This document shows, in pieces, positions 36,335-49,382 of a stretch of 64,000 bases of DNA. The stretch is from Amoeboaphelidium protococcarum (Eukaryota > Aphelidiomycota > Aphelidea), in contig JALECJ010000001.1 of assembly GCA_023515745.1 (NCBI GenBank), positions 558,001 to 622,000 on the forward strand. Reading direction: 5' to 3'. Positions within the stretch are counted from its first letter, which is position 1. The number at the start of each line of letters is the position of its first letter. Both the position numbers and the translations under genes were made by a program. The notes under the pieces were generated by a model. It had not been told where the DNA came from. It saw nothing but the letters and a program-made list of their open reading frames with translations, and did no database searches.

Positions 36335-37138
36335 TCAACTCTTCGTGCCGCCGTACAATCGTTTCACCATCGCGTCCAATATCTTTTCATCACTCAGAGC
36401 CTCGGCCATCTGACTCTCTGCAGGCCGGGAAGGATGAGAAATCCCCCAGTGATCACATATACCATAAAACCACGACTAGATGCCTTCGAATATATGCGGA
36501 TGGTGACCGCTCGCTTCAATGCCAAATTCACTGTAATTAGCGTAAGAATTCAGACCATCCCAGTCCGTGAATAGCACAACGTACACCATCAAACATCCCA
36601 CATACGCGTAAATAGGATATATCACATACGGCTTATTCATGTAGTAAGGTACTTTTAGGATATCAAACTGATTTTGAGGCAACACTTTGGTAGAATACTG
36701 CTCAATTAAATACTATTCAGCCTTGCGATCATGGGGATGTGATATAGAGAGGTTCTGAGGTGGATTGATTAATGACACAATTTGCTTGCGACCTTATTCT
36801 TCCACAACATCCAAGCTCTTTACTTACTGTATGATTCTATCACTTTCAGAAGACGGATGTTTTAGTAAATTATAATACTCCAACAGTTCATTTCTTTATA
36901 GCTGAGTGGCGTGTTCATGCAGCAACCTTTTATGCACAGGTTTACGCGCTATTTTATCAAAATCACTCTCTTCGACCCATCGCATATCATTCACATTCTG
37001 TATTTTGCTATTCGCACTAGTGTCATCTAAAGCTTTTGGCACGTCGCTCTGTTCTTGTACTTTATCAGATAAGAAACCTGGAATATTTTTATGCTTATTC
37101 AACAATCGCCTGCATGGCCTTAAGATAATTTATCGCAT
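36335..37138 (-). CDS. Predicted mitochondrial single-pass membrane protein, unknown
   Basis: Single exon, 267 aa, ATG 37136-37138 to TGA 36335-36337. The N-terminus (MRQIILRPCRRLLNKHKNIP) is Arg/Lys-rich, amphipathic and free of acidic residues, as in mitochondrial presequences. One transmembrane segment lies at about residues 163-186 ('VIYPIYAYVGCLMVYVVLFT'), followed by a soluble C-terminal part with 'SEFGIEASGHHPHIFEGI' and 'WFYGICDHWG'. It may be an inner-membrane accessory subunit or assembly factor, but no family is recognised. The gene is divergent from HPPD. Confidence 0.6.
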
Positions 37139-37538
37139 TCTCCCTGCCGCGAATTTTAGTTTTGACTGATGAACCATTTCGCCTAAATGAAAAAGATCTA
37201 AGGTGGCCGAGGGGATTACAGTAAGTAGAACAACGCTCAATTGTCATTGTTGTTCATAGCTTTGAAAAATTACGCGTTTTAAAAAAACCTCAATCTGGAG
37301 AGTTGAACAAGAAGAATACAAGTAAAATAGTAAAGCAAGCGATAATATTCCGCCCAGCTCTAATAATATGCTTTCAGGATTGCGTTAATCTCAGCAGGCC
37401 AATCAGGAGAAATGCCGTCGGTTCAAACAATTCCTCGCCGCTGCTGCTGTGCCTCACACACATTTCCCACCCTTTCTGCCGTCTTCCCATAAATTCTTAT
37501 CTCAACAGAATCCATTTAGATATAATACAATCAGTGTC
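37139..37538. other. Divergent intergenic region upstream of HPPD
   Basis: 400 bp, with ACGCGT at 37272-37277. No supported gene. Confidence 0.55.
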
Positions 37539-38822
<1,284 letters not shown>

Positions 38823-39144
38823 GTCTGTCTTGAGAACTATGAAGTCATCATTTAATACATTTTGGAGGATATTCTTAAAGTGTTTACCTATTTATTTGTA
38901 GATTTTCTACTGACCTGCGTGTAGAAGACGTCTTTAATTGACCACTATCACCTTTGTAAAACCACGCCGTTGTCAAGAGAACGTTTGAAACGTTTATTGC
39001 CACCCAGTGACGGATGGATGATTGATGATGCAGTATAAATAAACTCTGTTGATGCAATCTATATATTGATGAAGTATTGCTTTGATTTTTATTCTTTAAC
39101 TTAATTTTAATATAGCACAGAAAATAAAATATTGTTTGAAGGAG
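38823..39144. other. Intergenic region
   Basis: 322 bp between HPPD and the first DEP-RGS gene; no feature recognised. Confidence 0.55.
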
Positions 39145-41298
39145 ATGAATCGAGACAATTCAAGTGATATAGTGTTTGAAGATGAGATGATGGATGGAGT
39201 GGGTGATACATTGTCTGGATTGAAGCTAAAAGATTTACAGCAGAGAATATCGAAATCCCCGACGCCTAAAGTGGCACACGATAGAATAAGCAAGACAATG
39301 TCTGTCAATACCACTGCGACGACTGATAGTGAAACTATTATCATATCCTCTTATGAGCATTAGTAAGACTCCCCGTACCACAATGCCCATGTTGTGAATA
39401 GATAAGATAGTGGAAACTCTGACACAGACTAGCAAAGTATTGTGCAACCTAAGATAAATGCTCCTGAGGTTGTGTATAAAGCTAAAGATATTAATCAAAG
39501 TTAAACCAACATTGCAACGCACAGCGCGTCGAAGCTTGCAATTATGACCTTGCCTGTGCCAGCTGGAGCATAATCAGAATCTGAGCCTCCTTCGCCTTTA
39601 AATCCTGCTGAATATGATATTTTTGGAAATGATAAAAAGGATTAGCCTAGCAATTCATCCAAAGATAGAAAGGACTCTATCGCAGCACCATCTATATTCC
39701 CTTTGAATGGTCTCAAGAGATGGGCATCAAAATTATCCTCTGCCAAGACATCCTCCAACTCTGGCAGCGGTAAGTCTCTCGCTACGGTTGGCCTCGGTGG
39801 TAGTAGCAGCATCATGAAGAGTAATGCCAGTCTTACGTCTGAACGCTCCAAGGCTCAGAGGACGTTTATGACCAGCAGTTTTGGTCGCGCAGTAGATACA
39901 GATTCGCTGTAGGATCTCCGCTAATAGGAGGATTTGTTCATTGATCTGATACTGTGTACTTCAAACTAATCATCTGAAGCGTCTGCTCAACGCACAAAAC
40001 TGCAAGGTAAGTAGATTGAGCATATCGAACGGACAATGGTCACACTCCTAGAGTCCGACTAGAAAATAGAATTGAAGACTCATAGAGCCAAGAATCTACG
40101 TACTTATCGTGACTGCTGTACCGGAGAGGAGCTGATCAATTGGCTAATGACACACTGTGATTTTATGGAAAAGTTTGAAGCTATTTAATACGCAACTATG
40201 ATGTTCTGCATGGGATACTTGATTGATCTGGACAATGAGAAGTCACCATTTTCTGAATCAGCTCTATATATTTTCCAGTCACAGAGGTTGTGGATGTCCA
40301 ATGACTGGATGCCATCAGATGTAGATTATGCTGTTTATTTGTACAGGCGCGCTAATAAGAAGATTGATGTTGGTAGGTTAAGTGCATTGGAAAGTAAGGA
40401 AACTGAACGCCTTGATTACTATAGAAAGTACATGACTCAGACATGGAAAGATGTGGAAGACTCCACCTTCAAATAGCTGGTATTTTTGAAGCAATTGAAT
40501 GTATCGACGCGTAAGATCTTGTAGCTGAGAGAGTAGAAGTTTTGGTGGATTCATAGAAGGCATAAGTCACAGAAGAATCCTTATTTGGATATTGAAGAAT
40601 CTGGAGATAGCGATAAGTAGCATCTCACTGATGCCGAATACGAGGCCACTTTGAATAAGAGATAGCTACTTGATCATTTGATGAAACGACTTGCCACATA
40701 TCAGATTCAGTATGAGACAAGTCGACTAAAGGTGTCTGTAGAGAGTCGGGCCTTGATTGACCGATGTCAAGTATGGTAATTTAGAGATCCTTTTATCAAA
40801 TAGACTGTTGTCAATCCATATAACTAACCGCCATCTAAAGAGTATGGATATCAGGGCTTTCAGCAGTTTACTCTGGAAGATGCTGAAATTTGGTACTCTT
40901 CGTTTAAAGATTTGATGGACGATAAGAGAGGCCGAGTTATATTTATGAAGTTCTTGGAGAAGGAGTTCAGCACGGAGAGTCTAAAGTTTATGGTAGAAGT
41001 GTAAGAGCTCGACAACGTATTTGATCGCATCATCTGGGTGAGGAAAGCTCTTGAAATCTACAGCTAGTACGTGAAGCCTGGCTGTTAGCAGCCTGTGAAT
41101 ATATCTGATAGTACCAAGTAGCAGCTGATCAGTGCTTTTGATCCCCTGTTTGAGGATGTGGATGAAATTGAAGGCTCAGAAGTTGATGTATACGTATTTA
41201 CCGATGCAGTTGCGGATGTTTAAAAGCTACTCATGCGCGACAGTTATGCCAGGTTTGTCGCTAGCGATTTCTGTAAAGAATACTCTTCATAAAAATGA
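39145..41298 (+). CDS. DEP-RGS protein 1 (R7-like regulator of G-protein signalling)
   Basis: Single exon, 717 aa, TGA 41296-41298. About 290 residues of Ser/Thr-rich N-terminus precede a DEP domain at about 297-385 ('CCTGEELINWLMTHCDF', 'YATMMFCMGYLIDL'). A helical region follows, then a coiled segment like the GGL-containing part of R7 proteins ('LDHLMKRLATYQIQYETSRLKVSVESRALID'). The RGS domain is about 581-712 ('RVIFMKFLEKEFSTESLKFMVEV', 'IYSQYVKPG', 'MRDSYARFVASDF'). RGS domains speed GTP hydrolysis by G-alpha; DEP targets membranes or receptors. A second DEP-RGS gene lies directly downstream in the same orientation. Confidence 0.88.
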
Positions 41299-41715
41299 CT
41301 GATACCCTGAACTGAAGTAATAAAATACTAAATTGAAGCTATTTCATTTTGAAGTTGATGATTGGATTTGCCTGTAGATGGAGAATAGCAGTTACTGTAC
41401 AGTAGTCCAATTAACGGTACGGAGCACTTACTTGATGCCTCAGTGCTGATTATTAATTCAGCAATATAGCAAAATTTCCACTTTTTAGTCAGCGTTAATT
41501 TAATGATAGAGCTAATGCAATGAGCATTAATCATCATGAACGATAAAATTAACTTTGGAAGATGTGCGGACCTGGCGAGGGCGCTATTTTTAGAACGTAT
41601 CGATAACAGTTAAAGCTGCGATAAGGGTGATAAGATTTCGGTCGTGTGGTGCTAGCTTTTTTAATTCCGATAACAATTTTCTATATCTTAGTTAACTAGT
41701 ATTACTATTACAACA
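41299..41715. other. Intergenic region between the two DEP-RGS genes
   Basis: 417 bp, AT-rich; no feature recognised. Confidence 0.55.
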
Positions 41716-43826
41716 ATGTCGCAATTTAAATCGGTGTATACATCGTCATCTGTAGCCTCAAAAGACTAAAACAGCAACAATCCGCAGTCGATCTATCAGG
41801 ATGTAAAGGCTGAAAAGTAAGTACTAAACCACCTATATGATAAAATTGCCAATAATGAATCGTTATGTAGAAAGGACGTTTTCTTACCCGCCACCATGAC
41901 CAAGTTGACTGGCAAGAAGTAGGATCAGTCGATGCTCTTGAAACAACTGGAAAGCATTAAAGACAATGGCATGAAGAATTTGCTTCTTAATACGCTTTAG
42001 AATCTAGAGTAGCAAGTTTCATTGAGTAGAGAAGGAAAGTATGTCCCTCTCGTTAATGCTTACGCCAAATTGGATTAGTGGTTGCTGGAGATGCGCGATC
42101 CTGTAGATGGTGTGGGATTCATGGATCGCAAAAAGCTATTTGATACTATTCCAGCTGCTGCGATCGGATCAGAGATCTTTGTTTGGTTGTAGAAGAGATT
42201 TCAGATTCCCGATAAGGATGAGGTGATGTCCCTCTTCTAAAAGTTCATAGATTTTGGTTACCTGTGTCCGCTGGATGTTTCGCAGTTCAATGCCTAGAAC
42301 AACAACGACTCCTACTACACGTTCCAAGCGGATTTGCTCTTGCGGCCACTCTTGATGGATGTTGCTGATTTGGATTATGCGATACATCTTCTGCGTCGAT
42401 CAGCCAAAAACGATGGAAAGTTTCAACTAAACAAGGAGGAAACTGAGCGGTTTTATGAGATTGAAAAGAACTCCATATCATAATGGAAAGCGATTGTTCA
42501 GGGTAGCGATAGATAGAAAGCTTACCTGAGTTCACTTGATAAGCGAGATCGTAAGCTTGCGGAGGTTCGTGATTACGCGTTTTGGCGTGTGATAAATCCT
42601 TCTGCTGGACCAAATGTCGCCGCGGAGCTCATTAAAGAAGATAAGGCTCTTGGAAGGAGAAGATTGTCATTTGAAGAGTTCCTCAGTGCTTTACCTGCTC
42701 AGACTTAACTGGATTTATTAACAAAGCGCGTCGAATAGCAATCAGTCGAGTTACAAAACTTAACAACTCCGGCATCAGTGCTTTGCAAGAAGTAAGTTTA
42801 CTGATTATTCAGTTCAAAAATTACCGTGATTTGGTGCTTGTGTAGGCTGGTAAAGCATTGTGACGTGTGGCATGATAATGATCCATTCATTAGTCAAGTG
42901 GCAGATCATAATCCATTCCGTAGAAGTGAGACTTCAAACTTTACTGATAAAAGGTATGAATATTTACTCTAAATACTTTGCATACGTTTGTTCAACTACC
43001 ACTTTATCTCAAATGATGTAGCGAAGATGAACCACCAAGACCTGAGCGTGTCTACCTGTGGCGATGCAGATTCGTTGACTTGATGAATGATCCTGAAGGT
43101 CTCAAGTACTTCCGAAAGTTTCTGGAAAGGGATCTTGCTTAGGAGAATCTTGATTTCTATCTGACTGTTAAGCAGCTGGACACCATAATTGATTTGCCAG
43201 AATTGAAGAGTAAGTGCCAAGAAATCTATCTTAATTACATCAATGAAGGCAGCGATCATGAAATTAACATCGATGCTCTGGTTCGCGGTAAATTGAAGTA
43301 GGCCTTAGCTAAGGCTGATCAAGATGTCAATGAGAGTAAACATGTCTTATATAACCTGTATGACGAGGCTGCTGCTCATGTCTATGAGATATTGCGTAAG
43401 GATTGCTTCCCTCGTTTCTCAAACTCTGATGAGATCAAGGCATTAACTGCTGGGTATAAGAAGAGGACTGCCAACCTAAACTTTTAGACATCAGTCACAG
43501 ACAGCAACAACGATGACGCGGTCAGTGTATTGTCGTTCGCCAAAACTGGATCTACAGACCATCGCGGTAAATTGCAACCTTAAGATATCTCTTCAAGCAA
43601 TGATATTGACGAGGACAGTGATGAAGCTGAAGAGAGCGAAGCTGCTTAGTTGAGACGCAAGTTGTAGGCGATTTCTTCAGATAGATACTCTACCAAATCT
43701 TCAGCAAAGAATCGCAAAAGTGCAACATTTAAGGAACGAAGTGGAACTTATGAAAGCAGACTAAGTGTCATCTCCTTCAATGATCAAAAGGCGAATAAGG
43801 ATGATGATTAAGCCATCAAGGACTGA
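41716..43826 (+). CDS. DEP-RGS protein 2
   Basis: Three exons, join(41716..42791,42846..42953,43022..43826), 662 aa. The DEP domain lies at about 120-212 ('AIGSEIFVWLQKRF', 'FQKFIDFGYLCPLD'). An R7-like middle region follows ('AEVRDYAFWRVINP'), then an RGS domain at about 404-525 ('RFVDLMNDPEGLKYFRKFLERDLAQENLDFYLTVKQLD', with TAG for the Gln in 'LAQEN'; 'ILRKDCFPRFSNSDE'). The C-tail is Ser/Asp-rich. Introns of 54 bp (42792-42845) and 68 bp (42954-43021) start GTA and end TGTAG; they flank a 36-residue exon in the linker. It is a diverged paralogue of the previous gene. Its 3' end is 100 bp from the convergent UBE2G2. Confidence 0.85.
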
Positions 43827-43926
43827 CGATGAAAACGCTGAATTAGAAGTGAATGTGAAAAATAGAATCGTACCATAATATAAAAACTTGAGAGCTTCTA
43901 AATGCGTAATAATTGACAAATCGCAA

Positions 43927-44597
43927 TCACAGCCCAATAGATTTCCTAACAGTCTCATCAACCAGTTTGTTAAAGTGTTGCCTGTCCGTCCGCCAGACTT
44001 TAGCAGCGTCAATGTTCGCCGGAGATTCATCGTTTGGCTCACTGAGCATCGACACCACGGAGAGCAGAATCTTTTCAATTGATTAAACTACAATGTTATC
44101 TATGTGTGACGGTTATAGACATTAAAAAACATTGGAATAATATTTGAATCTTACCAGGAGACCATCGCTCTGACGCGCTTTCATACATATTCGGATCGTC
44201 ACCGGGACTGTGCAGTATAGATATACACACACCACCATCTGGATATATGTTGGGGTGGTACATGGCTGAGGTGAACTTCATTTTCGGAGGAGACAGCGGA
44301 TAATCTTTCGGGAACGTCAGAATAGCCTGGAATACACCATCTTCATACGGAGTTCCACTAGGACCTCTACAAACTTAATAATAATTTTCCGGAGTTATAT
44401 AACAGTAAATTGCATATAATCCTGCATAATACCTACCTAATCACAGCCTCCCATGTAAACATATCATCTTCAGTGAGTGGAGCCGCGAGAATTCCATCTG
44501 GAGCGTTCTGTGTCAGCTCTTTGTACTCTTTAACTAATCGCCTCATTGCAGTAGCACTTCCCCTATTACCCGCATTTCCTCCGCCACTAGAAAACAT
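43927..44597 (-). CDS. Ubiquitin-conjugating enzyme E2 G2 (Ubc7-like)
   Basis: Three exons, complement(join(43927..44087,44155..44366,44437..44597)), 177 aa. The UBE2G2/Ubc7 family is the E2 of ER-associated degradation. The HPN motif and catalytic Cys (about residue 100) are in '[19 protein letters not shown]'. The acidic insertion loop next to the active site, typical of G2, is present ('[16 protein letters not shown]'), and the C-terminus is '[11 protein letters not shown]'. The Q in 'VQSIEKILL' is encoded by TAA directly after an intron. A Gly/Asn-rich extension of about 15 residues precedes the normal start. Introns of 67 and 70 bp start GTAAG/GTAGG and end TGTAG. Confidence 0.96.
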
Positions 44598-44725
44598 TTA
44601 TAATTTTACTTAATTTGCACCAAGCAAAAATATTCTAAATTCAGAAACCTAAATAAAATTCAATCGATACTAGAAGAATACTACAATAATCAGTAAAACA
44701 AAGTGTAAACGAATCGTTTAAAGAT

Positions 44726-44764
44726 CCTCTCTCTCGCTCTCTTCTCTTTCTCTTTCTCTCTCTC
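44726..44764. promoter_or_regulatory. Pyrimidine-rich tract in a divergent promoter region
   Basis: CTCTCTCTCGCTCTCTTCTC-type tract in the 289-bp spacer between UBE2G2 (minus) and VPS41 (plus), about 125 bp from either start codon. A similar tract lies upstream of SAM synthetase at 5249-5277. A promoter role is inferred from position only. Confidence 0.35.
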
Positions 44765-44886
44765 AGTGTGATCTTCAGGTCGTTGTTCTTCCACTTCGTT
44801 CTCTTTCTTTCATCTGGCGCGCTGTCTTGTAACTTCCGTTGCACAGTCTGTTTTTATTGAATTTATTAGTTGTGTAAGAACAGAAT

Positions 44887-47883
44887 ATGCAACTGCAGTT
44901 TAATAGAATTCTGCCAGAGAGTGTCGAACTTAATAGTCACGGTAATGGTGGAGGCAATGATCATCATCACTATTAGTAAAAGGAAGCGGAAGTATTAATA
45001 TCCTGTGTTCACTTACCGTCTCATAACAAGTACATTGTGGTTGGCACCATGACTGGACGGATGATGATTATGGATCATTCTGGGATTGTGATTAAAAGTT
45101 AACTTAAAGGATTCCATAGAACTTAGATTGTCAGCATAAGCTCATACACCAGTTCATCACAGGCTGACACCATTGTATCTGCATCTCTGGATGGGGAGAT
45201 TATCGTGCAAGAACTGGATCGAGTACTGAAAAAGTTTGCCTATGTACGCCCTATCAAATGTATTCTCATGGTGGATGCTTCTTAATTTGTATTTACAGCT
45301 GCTGATGGTAAATTATTAAAGTGTCTTGGTAATTCTAAATTTACAGTTATAAATATATTAAATGTGGATGGTGAGTACTATGAGAGCGTAATATCTATTC
45401 AGGATTGGGGTGGAGTTTATATTCTGACAACCACCTCGGGGCTTGTATACTAATTGGCTGCTGCCGCATAGTCTTCATCATCATCATCATCATTATCAAG
45501 TTAAAGTGGTAATTCCTAAATGATTAAATTAATCCACAATGCCTCATAGAAATAGAATGTTGACTCAAATTAGAATAATGGAGAAGATTAGAGACATACC
45601 TGCAATAGAGTGGTGGCGCGTTATAACGCTCTATAAAAGTGCTTATATATTGCTTAGAGACAGACCATTTATTTATATAATTAATAGCTTCAGAATGTCA
45701 AGAATGTACGTCTAGATTATAGTATTGTGGATATGTAATTTATTAGTGATTCTTATCTATCGTTGCTTGTACAGCGGACAGTTGATATGCGGATGGAGAA
45801 TGGCTAATACTCTGCTTAGACTATTAGTAATAACAATAACTACTAGTAATAACCAATATTGTAAATTATAGAAACCAAGAAATTTGCTGAAGTTGCTTCG
45901 ACTTTCATAAACTTTATCAGTACCATTAAGTCTGGGAGTAATATCAGTTAATCTCTAAGACTCACATCATCTTATGTTGGTAATGCTGGTGCACAGTCAA
46001 CATCTAGTAGTGATTTTGACTTGTTAGTTTCAACGCCATATGATTTGATATTAGTGAAATAGAAATCATAGAATGATATTTTAGAGTAGTTGCTAGATGA
46101 GGCAAAGTATTAAGAAGCTTTGGATCTGCTGAGAGATTTATAGAATCCAAATAGTGATGGTGGTAGGTTATCATCAGTTGATTCTTATGCGCAGTAATAA
46201 ATAGAGTATACTGTGGAGGATGTTGCCTAACTTTACGTCAATTCATTGCTTTCTTTGAATAGGTTTGAGGATGGTGCACAGATTCTGAGGGAGAATGTTT
46301 AATCTGTTACAGCGTGGGAGCAATGGATTTATCGGTATGTAGAAGAGGATTAGCTGTCTTGCATTATACCAGAGATACCATAAGATATCGTGCTATGTTT
46401 ATAGTAAAATGCTCTTGAGCTCATTCTGGGCTTCTGTGCTCTCAATGATACGCCTAGATTCCTGAGGTTCATCTCTTCTCTGCTGAGCTCTAGTCTTGAA
46501 TCTAGATAAGTATAGAGTGGGAAGCAGTTTGATTTTACTGAAATTATGTCTCTAGTGGACGATGTATTCAGTGAGAAGATGGATGATTTGCATTTTTGTC
46601 AAGCGGCTTATTTGCTGTATGAACGGTAGGCTAGATATAAGGATTGCTGCGTATGTCTGATGGCGTTGAATGATGATACATCCATTGATGGCTTTGTTAA
46701 AACTTGGGACATTTAGCGTGATCTACCGCAGATTTTGCTGTAGTATCTATCTTATGACAAGAGTCGGCTTAATGATAGTGTCAAGTTGTGTATATAAATG
46801 CTTGCCGAATATCCCATCTAGTAATCTGCAAGTACCATTATTGATGTCTTATCTGGTCAAGATCAAGCTTTGATTATATATCTGGACCATTTGTACGATT
46901 TTGACGCACCAAAGACGGTACAGTATCACGATTTAATGGTAAAGTTGTATGCCCAGCATATTCCGGATCGACTTTTGCGTTTCTTGAGGATTAGTAATGC
47001 CTACGATCTGTCTAAAGCTTTAAAAGTGTGTCAACAGTATAGTCTTATTGATGAGATGGTTTATATACTGTCTAAGATTGGAGATCTACAGCGGGCATTG
47101 AATGTACTATTCCAGACGCGAGATGTGGTGTCTATTGTTAATTTCTGTCTCAGTGTTAAGGACGAGGACGTGTGGTAGCGTGTGATGGAGTAGAGTTCTC
47201 AGTGGCCAGAACTGCTTCAATAGCTACTGGTAAATGCGTATGAGTAAATTGATATTCTGAAGCTGCTTAGTTTCATTGGCAATGATGCCAGACTTACTAG
47301 AGCCATTTAAGATGCATTGATAAGCAGCATTAAAGAATTCAAATCTACTCTCAATCTTTTGGTGGAGACTAATGTCATATATCAGGAGGATTATCTTCAT
47401 CTGCTTGTATTATATCTTAAGCGTTAACGGAAAGCCAGAGCTATTAGGAGAGGGGCCGGTGATGTTGATGTAAAATGCTCATTGTGCGATTAGAAACTCA
47501 ATGATTATAATAACGTCCGCGACACTGCTCAAGATGACGATTCTTTAGCGATTCTCAAATGCTCTCATCAAGTGCATTCCAGCTGTTTATAAGAACGATA
47601 GACTTATACATGTAACTAGTGTACTCAATAGATTTGATAGAATATTTTTACTCCTAGTTATGAACTAAAGCGAATAAAGAGGTTAAAACCAAATGAAATT
47701 GATAGCAATTTATTTTAATTAGTATAATATGTATAAAATTTAAAAGAATTAAAGATCAGTACCGCTGAGCATTCTTAGCAGGCACATAACCCATTTGAGG
47801 ATCACCTGACGAGACATATTTGCGGAAGCCATTCCACAGGCTGCAAGCAAACTTTGCCGCGTCATCATCATCACGCCAGTTGA
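44887..47883 (+). CDS. VPS41, HOPS-complex subunit
   Basis: Single exon, 998 aa. The N-terminal part resembles the WD40 propeller ('CVHLPSHNKYIVVGTMTGRMMIMD', 'ADTIVSASLDGEIIVQELD'). A long helical clathrin-repeat region carries the VPS41 hallmark 'EMVYILSKIGDLQRALNVLF' and 'IVNFCLSVKDEDVWQRVME'. A RING-H2 follows (CSLC, CSHQVHSSC, CNQC). VPS41 tethers late endosomes and the vacuole/lysosome in HOPS. Low-complexity Ser and Gln/Asn insertions interrupt the propeller. After the RING the frame has no TGA until 47881-47883. This adds an unusual tail of about 75 residues and overlaps the 3' coding end of the convergent gene by 128 bp. The tail may be wrong if an unseen 3' intron exists. Confidence 0.85.
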
Positions 47884-48556
47884 CGTTGGAGTCAATCTAA
47901 TCCACGTCCTATTTGACATCGCATGATCCTCTTACAATCAGCTCATACTTGTCCTCATTCAGAATGACAACATTGATATTGCCATCATTAGTGCGGGACA
48001 TATATGGAACAAACTTGTAATTCCCACTCTTGAACGCGTCAACAGATAGAGCGGTTGCAACGTACGTATCTTTACCAGAAGTGAATTCGTTCAGTGCACC
48101 GCTGAAAATCTGCATGTGATTTTCAGCATAATTCTCCAGCTTATCGTACGCGTCACTGTCAAAGGACAAATCGTACCCGGTGAAAGAAGAGATAGCTGCA
48201 AACGGCACATCTCTCTGGAAATAGTATGGACGTTTAGCAGATTTTTAAGCCTTGACATAGAAATTATTATAGCTAGACTCAGGTACTCCAACGAATGATA
48301 CCTGCCTCAATTGCTACTACTATTACGGCTGATCCTAGGACAATTCCTTCTCCAGTTCCGACGCAACCTTTTCAATCTTCTTACTTTCACTAGTGGTGCG
48401 CTTGTTCTTACTGCTTGATGAAGAGAATGGTGATTTTCCAGATGATTTACCACTACTTGATGATACTTTGCCACTTTTACGCGTCGACACCACAGCAGCT
48501 TCATTCAAATGAGCTACAGCAATGACAAACAGTGCCAAAATCAAAAGTACCTGCAT
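47756..48556 (-). CDS. Secreted protein of unknown function
   Basis: Single exon, 266 aa, ATG 48554-48556 to TGA 47756-47758. A clear signal peptide covers residues 1-21 ('MQVLLILALFVIAVAHLNEA'). A Ser/Lys-rich segment to about residue 75 and a short Gln run follow, then a globular part ('RDVPFAAISSFTGYDLSF', 'TYVATALSVDAFKSGNYKF', 'NVVILNEDKYELIVRG', 'FACSLWNGFRKYV'). No family recognised and no membrane anchor, so it is probably secreted or lumenal. Its 3' end overlaps the VPS41 frame on the opposite strand. Confidence 0.65.
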
Positions 48557-49382
48557 GTCGAAAATTCGAGTCAGAGAATTAAATGGATTTCCGAGATTAT
48601 AATGTTTAGAGAGAGAGAGAAAAGTGTGTAAAATAGAGGACTGCACATCATCGGATCCCGAGTTGCCCCTTATCACTCTAACCACACCCAGGAGCCGCCG
48701 TGAATTCGTCAAACGGCAGTATTATAATCTCTAATTATCGCACCAAAGTTTGTCAAGTGAGAACATTCTCGAAAGCTAGGCACCATTGCCTTTGAAAGAA
48801 GTAAGATAAGTGCGTAGGATTATAACCATGTGAACTACTAGTACTAGCTATAGAAATGCAACGCGATTTCATTTACTCGCAGAGAAGAGAGAGACGAAAC
48901 AACTTTAAAGTATATTACCTTGGGACAACATCAAGGTTATTATGATCGCATCTGCTTTCTCTTTGGCTCTTAGTTGCACGACAAGTGTACTACACAATAC
49001 AGTAAGAACAATGAGAACGAGAGCGGGAAGAGGGCAAAAGGCGGCCCGTTTCAAGATTCAGCTCTAGCGTATCTTCAGCCTTTTGTTAACTTTTAACGAA
49101 TGATTCCATCGCCTTTATCTACCTTTGATTAAAACTTTGTTTCATTGTTATCCGGAGTATATTCTCTACAGTTATTTGCAACTCTATTCTACCCTCTCGA
49201 GTTTTTTTACATAATAACCTCATGTCCTTAATTGAGTGCTAAAAATAGCGCAAGTCGTAACACACATGCCCACTTAAGTGTTTGACAGTCTTTATCTTCT
49301 TATGGTGTCATCTTACTTCAATAATAATAATAGTAATAACTGTAACAATTAAAAGTGTTGATAAATTGATTATCTAACTTTA
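48557..49382. other. Intergenic region upstream of receptor kinase 1
   Basis: 826 bp. A GA-rich tract lies at about 48607-48623 close to the secreted-protein gene. Otherwise AT-rich with no feature recognised. Confidence 0.55.
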
